Shown one piece after another: positions 56,720 to 63,948 of a stretch of 63,948 nt of DNA; positions within the stretch are counted from its first letter, which is position 1; every line of letters begins with the position of its first letter. The stretch is from Thermomucor indicae-seudaticae (lineage: Eukaryota > Mucoromycota > Mucoromycetes > Mucorales > Lichtheimiaceae). The DNA lies in contig JSYX01000150.1 of the NCBI GenBank assembly GCA_000787465.1, positions 1-63,948 on the forward strand, given 5' to 3'. Under the pieces are notes generated by a model. That model did not search any database and had not been told where the DNA came from. It saw nothing but the letters and a program-made list of their open reading frames with translations. The translations under genes and the position numbers were made by a program.

Positions 56720-58109
56720 TTAGATTTCCAGCTCTGCCATAGACTGATCAATGTGTTTCAGTTTCAGAAAGACATCACAACCATAACCATTCATGGAGAC
56801 CAATGTAAACGAACCACCAAAGTACCGTGCGTACATGCGGGCCAGGGGCAATCCAAAGCTATCATGATAACGAATATTAGTTTCTTTTTTGCGCATTACT
56901 TTGTTGAACGCGATGTATGTTACCCAAGACCAGCCAACGGTCCACCAATGCCGCTCTGCATCGCAATTTCCGAGATCCCAGAAAATATGCTACTACCAGG
57001 ATCTTGTTCGTCTGCAGACTTGGATACCGTGGTGTACGAGTACTCAAAGACCTTATTGAGGTCGTCTTCCGTCACGCCACCGCCCTGATCTCGGATCCGG
57101 ATCCCGATATCTTCTTTGCCGTGGCTGACCGTAATCCGAACCGGCGGCAGCTCTTTACCTCCTCCTTTTCGCGCAAATTCCACCGTCGCACGGAACGCGT
57201 TCTTCAACAGTTCAGTGAGTATGTATTCGAGATGGACCGGGACGTACGTGAACGTCGCGTCCGTGTGGCCGTCAATGATCGTTTCCGGCGCCTGTCCATA
57301 GTTGAATTCGCACAGCTCGGCCACGAAATCCGCGCACGTCTTCGCGAGTTTGGCAGGGTTGAGCTGGGTATCAATGATGCCGATATAAGACGATTGTTGT
57401 TCTTTTTGATGCATCAACGCAATCATTTGTTCCGCAATCAACCGGATACCGATTCGCGCATGGATCATGTCGTCTAGAAATGCAGCCATGTCTTGCTTAT
57501 GCATGTATTGCTTGCACTCCAGGAAACCTAATCACATTATCTATCTCGTTGGCTTATGCCCTGTAAAAATGCCTCCTCTTCTGTTACCTCGTGCCAACGT
57601 AGGGATATTGTCGGCGTGCCGATCCACCAGATCCTTGAGCTTCTCGGAATATTCATAGTCGTCTCCGGAAGAAGATCGGTCGTTTGAATACGGCTCAAGG
57701 CTCTCGAATGACTCGTAATACAATTTGTAAATCTCTTTAATGTAAGGGTTGGTGCCGACGATAAACGGTAATGTCTGAAAGGCGCGCACACGCCGCGCAA
57801 GTCGTACAGGTAATTCTGTCCGTGCATAATGCGCGCACGCTCGAAGACGTTCTTCTGTCAACGGTGGTTGACCAAACCGTACGAGTTGGCTCAGGGTCAC
57901 TGGTTTAATGGGACGATTGGCGTACTGACAGGCAACAGGTTAAAAGACTCCTTTGTTCAGGGCAGACGTCCCGAGAATATATATACCGTTACGATCTTGT
58001 CATCGTAGAAAGCATGAGAAGCTGGCTTTTCGTTTGCTCTCGTCGTAAAGTTTCGACATCGTAATAAAGAGCTAGAACGCCGTAATAACCGTAATGAGCA
58101 AAAGTTCAT
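56720..58109 (-). CDS. Mitochondrial BCKDK/PDK-type protein kinase
   Basis: Exons 58109-57993, 57924-57588, 57527-56924, 56858-56720; 398 aa. The N terminus MNFCSLRLLRRSSSLLRCRN is an arginine-rich matrix-targeting presequence. It precedes the four-helix domain (ELPVRLARRVRAFQTLPFIVG, FLDDMIHARIGIRLIAEQM) and a GHKL ATPase domain with N-box ELLKNAFRAT, G1 IRDQGGGV and G2 LGFGLPLARMYA. The sequence FQTLPFIVGTNP favours the branched-chain ketoacid dehydrogenase kinase branch, but fungal pyruvate dehydrogenase kinases are close. It phosphorylates E1-alpha of a mitochondrial ketoacid dehydrogenase to switch it off. Introns 60-68 nt. Tandem with SLC41, 206 bp. Confidence 0.9.
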
Positions 58110-58315
58110 TTGTGAATAAGAAAAGGAATGTATGTTCGGCGTGGGAAATTACGGCTTACTTTTCCAACAAAGACAGACAGTGAAAAAGTGTGAACCAACA
58201 AAAAAGTTTTGCTATTTACAACAGCTAAGGACGCGAGCAATTATACAAACAACAAAATATGTGCTAATTAGATATGGGATGGTAGAGAAATACAAAGATG
58301 CAGCAAATGGTATCG

Positions 58316-60312
58316 TCACGATAGTTGGTTGCTAATCGCAGCTAGATCAGCCAGATTGTTGGATGCAAGCAAGTAAAACGAGATAGCCAGCATACTGGTG
58401 CTGATAACATCAATGATGGCAGTCCTACGATAGATAGTACAGAAAATGTATTAATATCTTGGTTACTGCTTCTTTGGCTGCACTCCGCTTACAGGTATGG
58501 CAGAACATAGTTATCAGGATCGTAGCCTCGCTTCCAAAATGCAAGTGTCATGGATTTGCCCATTCTCAATGCAAGCCACGTCTATATATACCGTCCTTAT
58601 TAACCATGTCCACATTCGACACTGCGTGTGTGTGATCTACTTACGCATATCATGGATACGACAAAGTACGTCAGGGCAAACGATAAAGTGAAGTCCAAAT
58701 GTCCCAAGTCCAAAACCCAAATAAGAAGCAGAAACGAGATCTGAACAGGCACGTTCATCAACAGCAGCGTCCATTCAACGAGTCTGTAGTGCTCTTGGGC
58801 ACCGGCATGTAAACTAGTGCTGATCCTGGATGCATAAATGGATCCCAAATTGCCTGCCAGACCTACCAGTCGCAGAGTTAACATTGAATTTTGACCTTGT
58901 TCACTCACACCAACCACACAAGATAGGAGTCAGCATCGCAAGGCCTTTGTACTGCTCAACGTAACGCTCCAAGATCAAGCCAGCAAAACTAATAATCCAG
59001 TTTGTTACACTCTAGAACAAAGTCATCTTCGTCCTACTCTTACCTTGATATCATCATAGCAATGATAATGGGCGTCCATCCTGAAAACAAGAGGCCTTGG
59101 ACCGTGGTATTCCGCCAGACTGCCTTGGCAAAGAAAGGGATCGATGCAACCATGACCACAAATAACATTGAACTCAGCATAGAATCTTTAAAAAGAAACC
59201 ATCAGCAGGAAGTCGAGCTATAATTATCGTGTAGGTTTACCAATGCTACCGGAAAGTGCTTGAGCGCATCCCGCCAAAATCCCTAGCGTCACGACGTCTC
59301 CCAAAGACGACGCCATCGGACATGCAATGTTGTCTAAGATTAGTTAAAGAGTCAGAGGATGAGAAGTCCATTTCCATTCTGTATTCATAACCTGCCTGGA
59401 TCTATCCTGAACCGACGGCTGACAATGATCAAAGCACACATGAAGACGCCAAGAACAAGACTGGAGACAGCGGCTGAAATCATAGAGCTTGATATGATCA
59501 GGACGATTTCGGATACTGTGGCTGGTTCCGTTGGATGCTCCATAATGCCAAGGAAAATCGAAAATATGCCGGCTATAGCGCCCGATATTAATGCCTGCAC
59601 TTGTATGAGAGCCAAGTTTCCTATCACTAAAGAATTTCGGGTATCCGGAAGATCCAGGTCTCCCATGTTCGCCTAATCGAACCTTTAGAAATATTATCTT
59701 TGTTAATCCAATACAGCTGACGTTACCGAAGTCGAAATTCTTGCCGCCAAGTTCATTTCTAGATTGCCCTTTAGATTGAGCAGAACAGGTACCAGGATGA
59801 AAAGTTCGGATACTTCTGTGAAGACTTGCCAGTGCTGGCGAATATGCATGCATAAGCCTTGTGACGATCAACCGTGACACTCGTGTTTTTTTACCTGGAA
59901 CACGTCCATCATCCAGCCAGCAGCAACCAAACCCGCCACAGACATCAGTAAAGACGGCAATGCCTTTTTTGACGTCAATCCAAAAGTGACAAAGGGTAGA
60001 CTAATTGTAAGCATCCGTAGATATTGGAGAAGCAGACTATATAACTTCGCTCACTTGTGCCGCTAGCCGTGTAGCGCTTTCCAAGTCTGAAGCTGACGCG
60101 TCTGACTTGACAGTTTCTGCATGTACCGGTGCTTTGAATAATACAAACGAAGAGGCTGAAGTGCTGCGTGCATGAGTCGAATGGCAGTTTTTCCGAGCTG
60201 GCGGATGACCGTTGCCAAGTGCGTTACGATGATCACTACGGCTCACACATGGGTTTGTTGATCGGAGCTCTATATCGTTTGCCGTAGCTGGTAAAGCATA
60301 CGATGGCGGCAT
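58316..60312 (-). CDS. SLC41/MgtE-type divalent cation transporter
   Basis: Ten-exon model: 60312-60107, 60036-59895, 59825-59727, 59672-59396, 59333-59241, 59185-59044, 58988-58915, 58862-58645, 58581-58493, 58424-58316; 482 aa. Two MgtE-like repeats are clear: [26 protein letters not shown] with [13 protein letters not shown] and [20 protein letters not shown]; then [41 protein letters not shown] and [17 protein letters not shown]. These proteins move Mg2+ or other divalent ions. Intron 4 (59395-59334) starts GCAGGT. The 5' end is uncertain: exon 1 donor is weak, and the ATG at 60016 is an alternative. At exon 3 one extra base breaks the frame of the conserved HWQVF, so the acceptor was placed 10 nt downstream. 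Confidence 0.82.
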
Positions 60313-60452
60313 ACGAGATGAAACAAGTGTAATGTGCAGGAAAGAAAAAGGAAAGGAGAATCGATATTTAAGTGCGTCGAAATGGCCAACGGGTGACACA
60401 AACACAATTTTCCAAATTGACCGACGATCCATTAGTCTGTGCAATCGGGCCT

Positions 60453-61814
60453 TTACGTCAGATGAGGGCACAATGCCCAGATACCGACCACCAAAGACAA
60501 GCTTATCATTAATATCCAGATGCGTTCGCTGCGTCGTGAGCGCTCGTATTGCTCTTTCCAGGCAACGAGTGTAGCAAATTGATGTTGTAACTCCCAAATT
60601 TTGACGTTTGCATCTTCGGCCTTTTTCTTTCCCTTTCTTTTCATCCGGTAAATCTCTTGTTCCAGCGCATCCATACGATCGTGGAGCATCATCAGAGAAT
60701 CCACGGCATTGTTTTGTTGACCAGGAGATAAACACAGGTTACTGATCAACGATTGCCGTTGATTTTCATTGGCTGCCTCTTCATCTGTTACTGCGATCTC
60801 CTGGTTCCGGGCTTTCATGGCAGCCTGTATTTCGCTGTACATTTTTTCGGCCATACATGCTAAATAAACATTCTGTAAAAAGCTTCCTTGGCACAGATGT
60901 TCTCGCTTAAGCGCCATGTTGCCAACCAGCATGCTGTCTGACAGAACCCGCTTTGATATCCGTGATTGACTGTTGTTGTTGTTGTTGTTGGGCGGCTGCC
61001 GAGCCATGGACTGCAGATCGAACAATAGCCCTTGAAAAACATCCCAGACTGCATTGGACAAACGCTGGCCTCCGTTATAATCCGAGCCGCTAGCATCATC
61101 TGATATGTGATCCACATGCCGCTGCTGCAAAAACTCTTCGTAAGCCTGGATCTGCCACCGAACCAAGCCCGTCTCTAACCGATCTTTACACGTCATACCG
61201 GTCTGATGTTTTCGGGCAATCTGTGTTCGGATCTGTTCGTTTCGTTCGAGGCGTGTCACGGTTTCGCATTGTGTCTCTAGCAATGCCCGTGTGGAGTAAA
61301 GAGCATGCGGGATAGAGTCCAGTTTCCAGTTGTGAGCCAGCTCATTGCGCAAATCAGCCGAGAAGATGCCGTCCAGCTGGAACAAATTCTCAAGTTCTGC
61401 TGCGACTCCGAGGATGCTTGCCATGCGCTTGGCTTTCGGCACAGTGACCCAGACATCGCAGAATGGAAAATGAGGCAGTAGGAAATCGACATGATAGTCT
61501 GAAGGCTTGAGTTCAAACAGAAAGAGGCCTTCGGTGATTGTTAAACCGCATGCTTTCCAGAGTTGACCTGCTGAAATGAAATGCTGTTCGAGCGAAAGAT
61601 CAATGAGGCAGTAGACGGGTACACCGGATAGCTCGCATTGAAATGCGGGGTACATTGACGTCTTGTTGGCACGCACCGCGTCATACTTTGCGCTGGCCTC
61701 CCAATTGTAGAGTAGCTGAAACCGAATCGGCAAGGATTTTACGGTAGGAGATCCGGAATCACTGTCTTGCTCCATGCCGACTAAGTCTGTTCGGAAGGAA
61801 GCAGAGCCAGCCAC
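60453..61814 (-). CDS. Orphan protein with coiled coil and C-terminal membrane anchor
   Basis: Uninterrupted 453-aa ORF (alternative start at residue 14, MEQDSDSG). The first 200 residues look globular (IRFQLLYNWEASAKYDAVR, CLIDLSLEQHFISAGQLW, HVDFLLPHFPFCDVWVTVP). Then helical and charged sequence, a coiled coil (about 375-430, SLMMLHDRMDALEQEIYRM to IWELQHQFATLVAWKEQ), and a terminal hydrophobic helix (IWILMISLSLVVGIWAL). This is the layout of a tail-anchored ER, mitochondrial or peroxisomal protein. I do not recognise the family. Tandem with SLC41 at 140 bp. Confidence 0.7.
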   Translation of the reverse strand: MAGSASFRTDLVGMEQDSDSGSPTVKSLPIRFQLLYNWEASAKYDAVRANKTSMYPAFQCELSGVPVYCLIDLSLEQHFISAGQLWKACGLTITEGLFLFELKPSDYHVDFLLPHFPFCDVWVTVPKAKRMASILGVAAELENLFQLDGIFSADLRNELAHNWKLDSIPHALYSTRALLETQCETVTRLERNEQIRTQIARKHQTGMTCKDRLETGLVRWQIQAYEEFLQQRHVDHISDDASGSDYNGGQRLSNAVWDVFQGLLFDLQSMARQPPNNNNNNSQSRISKRVLSDSMLVGNMALKREHLCQGSFLQNVYLACMAEKMYSEIQAAMKARNQEIAVTDEEAANENQRQSLISNLCLSPGQQNNAVDSLMMLHDRMDALEQEIYRMKRKGKKKAEDANVKIWELQHQFATLVAWKEQYERSRRSERIWILMISLSLVVGIWALCPHLT

Positions 61815-62395
61815 TGGTATGACGTGACATCCGTTATTGTATTATTGTTTGGACAGATAGATATATAAAATAGCAAGCGCTGTCCATCGTAGGTGTACTT
61901 TGTCATGGACAAGATTCGATTCCTTTAGCATGACACAACAGCAGACGTTATAATGCTTTCATACATCTTTGTTTATCATTTTTGCATGCTCTCCACGGAG
62001 CAAGAAGGAAGACCTCTTCGAAAGATCTCACTAAATAAGCTCTGGAGAATGTCAGCAAATCAATGTAAAGAAGTACCAGGGACTGAGCCTCGTCAATGAG
62101 TAATTCGCCGCACAGAAGAACATGTTTATTTCATTCTTTGCAACAAGGAAATACATGGCAAACAAAAGCCACTTGAGAAGTTCGTTGCACAATAGAACTA
62201 TGCATAAAGCAAGGACGAAGACGAGAAAAAAGAAAAGATGCATACAGACGATTAAGTGATGGGTAGAGACAAAGCATACAAGCGCATACAATACTCAGAA
62301 ATCAAAGTCATATATAAAGCATAAATTAGAAGAAAGAGAAGAAAGCAAGTGGGAATTGCGAATGCGTCTAAAGCACAATCAGAATGATGGTTCCG
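61815..62395. other. Intergenic, no gene seen
   Basis: 581 bp. Promoter of the tail-anchored orphan and 3' end of the C2H2 gene. A hydrophobic minus-strand ORF at 62052-62291 has no support. Confidence 0.4.
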
Positions 62396-63139
62396 TCATG
62401 CAATCAATTGGTTATGGGCTTTCGACTTGATATGCCGCTTCAATGAATCCTGTCGTGATAAAATCTTGCCACATGGGCATTTGAAGACGGATCGTTCTTG
62501 TGGATCTCTCTTTGAGCACCCTTGTTCGTGCCGTTTGACATTCTTTAGGTGCTCGGAAATGACTTCATGGCAGTATTGACAACACCGACTCTTGGTTTTT
62601 GGGCTGCTGGATAGAGGTGCATGATGCGCGTCATCTGGTTCCTGGGGACTTTGGTCTGCTAGTGGAAATATATTCCAGTTGTACTGCATTGGATCTGGTT
62701 CACAGAGGAGGAGAGATTGCAGAAGAAGGTGTGTTCCTTGCTCTAATTGCTGCTGCGAATCCAGATTACTTGAGCAGTAGTTCGAGTCATATACAAGCAA
62801 AGGAAATGGTTCCCCGTTAATGTTGAAGCTCGCGTGCTGGTCAGTCATTCCGGGCGAGTAGTCCGTCGCGGTGGCGAACTCGTTGGCAGCTGCTGTCGGC
62901 TTCCACGGATAATCAGCCATCCATAGCTGACAAAAGTACCCGAAAGTGGGTGCCGTAGTAGTGGACCACGAGAAAGAAGCTGTCCCAAGTTGCAATATTT
63001 GTGCACTGCTCACTTGATCCAAGAGACAGGAAACAGGTTGCGAATTAATCGCTTGTAGGACTGTGTCTTCAGGCAGCCTTGCAAAAGTAATATCGTCTGG
63101 TAGGCCTTGCTGCTGCTGGTTGCACTTGACCTTGTACAT
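62396..63139 (-). CDS. C2H2 zinc-finger protein, putative transcription factor
   Basis: Single-exon 247-aa ORF, MYKVKCNQQQQGL. The first 190 residues are Gln/Ser/Asp/Pro-rich without structure, with hydrophobic-acidic patches that could activate transcription. The C terminus has two adjoining fingers: CQYCHEVISEHLKNVKRHEQGC (Cys2-His-Cys form) and FKCPCGKILSRQDSLKRHIKSKAH, whose second helix DSLKRH is a classical DNA-contact helix with an odd CxC knuckle. It likely binds DNA in the nucleus; target unknown. A further exon downstream is not needed, as the stop follows the finger directly. Confidence 0.75.
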   Translation of the reverse strand: MYKVKCNQQQQGLPDDITFARLPEDTVLQAINSQPVSCLLDQVSSAQILQLGTASFSWSTTTAPTFGYFCQLWMADYPWKPTAAANEFATATDYSPGMTDQHASFNINGEPFPLLVYDSNYCSSNLDSQQQLEQGTHLLLQSLLLCEPDPMQYNWNIFPLADQSPQEPDDAHHAPLSSSPKTKSRCCQYCHEVISEHLKNVKRHEQGCSKRDPQERSVFKCPCGKILSRQDSLKRHIKSKAHNQLIA

Positions 63140-63948
63140 TTCTTAGCGTGAAGAGCTAGTGGATATGGCACGGGATAAGTCAGTATATCTCCACATTACA
63201 CGTAAACTTGCTTGAAGTTACCGACCGATAGCGAGAAAGAAATATCGAAGTAGGGAAGCTAGCGACTGAAATGGAGACAATAATTGGTTTATATATATCT
63301 TTCCTTGCCCTTCATCTTGTGATAGCAGTGATCTTTTGTACCACACAGAACTTGGACGAACAGAAGTGTGGAGAGATCAGACCAAAGGATATCCTACATG
63401 TTTGGAATTCTATCCCGGGCTCGCTCAATGGGGATCGATATCCTACATGTTTGGAATTCTATCCCGGGCTCGCTCAATGGGGATCGAGTATAGTACTTGG
63501 AATATCTGATATGATTTGGACTTTAGTAATCTTCTATTTAACAGAGGAGCCGGCGCGAAAATAAAAACAGCGTCTTTAACTTGTTCTTCTCTAAATTCGC
63601 CACCTTGCGAGGTAACTATTGCGTGTCTTGACCAGCGTGTTTATTTCAATTGTATGACATCCGTACGTCATTTGTTACGCTCCGCTATGTGTTATAGGGA
63701 TCGTGCTTCATCTCGGGGATCGGCCGATATCCAACAACCGCAGGATTCTCGCTTGGCGACACCCCGTCCGCGGGGCATCAAATACGGAGTGCGTAGCCCC
63801 TAAAAATGGCAAGTTTGGTGGTCGGATATTGAACCGTAAGCATACGATTGGCTGGGCTTCCCGCGGCCAAAAAGTTACCGCAGTATTGTGGATCCAAGGG
63901 GAGTTGGGGATGAATCGATTCATGTCTGTGACCCACCCTAATGACTGT
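63140..63948. other. Right end of window, no gene seen
   Basis: About 800 bp with the 49-bp tandem duplication at 63388-63485. The rest shows only short ORFs. Confidence 0.4.
63388..63485. repeat. Perfect 49-bp tandem duplication
   Basis: Two adjacent copies (63388-63436 and 63437-63485) of a unit reading GATATCCTACATGTTTGG... to ...CTCAATGGGGATC. No difference seen, so it is recent or an assembly effect. Confidence 0.8.

Noticed and set aside
56917..57477. 186-codon plus-strand ORF
   Set aside because: Antisense of the GHKL domain of the mitochondrial kinase.

Overview
The window is nuclear DNA of a filamentous fungus, most probably an early-diverging Mucoromycota/Mucorales species. The signs are dense genes with many very short introns (about 45-92 nt, mostly 54-70), clear fungal orthologues (HAS1, PRP31, KRE9/KNH1-like, ECL1-like, UDP-glucose:ceramide glucosyltransferase, homoserine dehydrogenase, Rho3-like GTPase), and two members of an orphan family I associate with Mucorales. 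No tRNA, rRNA or CRISPR array was recognised. All gene models were spliced by hand from the sequence. Exon phases close without internal stops, except where stated.

Layout. 1.1-8.2 kb is a housekeeping block: HMG-box protein, HAS1 DEAD-box helicase, RPL34, ERH homologue and PRKRIP1/DUF1168 protein (chromatin, ribosome biogenesis, splicing). 9.3-21.1 kb holds a membrane-anchored acyl-CoA-binding protein, a serine-rich protein with an RVSF motif, an ECL1-type zinc-finger protein, an LRR/F-box-like protein, a GPI-anchored KRE9-like wall protein and guanylate kinase. 22.7-31 kb holds an orphan nuclease-like protein, a LINE relic, ceramide glucosyltransferase, an FHA protein, a small GATA-finger protein, a Rho3-like GTPase and homoserine dehydrogenase.

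32.4-42.9 kb is an accessory region without a recognisable housekeeping gene. It carries four decaying copies (two of them in inverted orientation) of an orphan module: a single-pass membrane, proline-rich, coiled-coil protein. Three copies have a small convergent partner ORF beside them. The region also holds a hairpin-bearing dispersed repeat and a partial copy of the acyl-CoA-binding gene from 32 kb away.

43.1-63.1 kb returns to ordinary genes: an orphan helical protein, the G-protein beta subunit, a helicase relic, a SPO71-like PH-domain protein, PRP31, a second orphan-family protein, a mitochondrial BCKDK/PDK-type kinase, an SLC41 cation transporter, a tail-anchored coiled-coil orphan and a C2H2 protein.

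Most notable points: the decaying orphan module array; a 15-nt microexon and a start-codon-only first exon in the ERH gene; four GC-AG introns supported by protein homology; a one-base frame anomaly in the SLC41 gene at a conserved motif; and the dispersed hairpin repeat.
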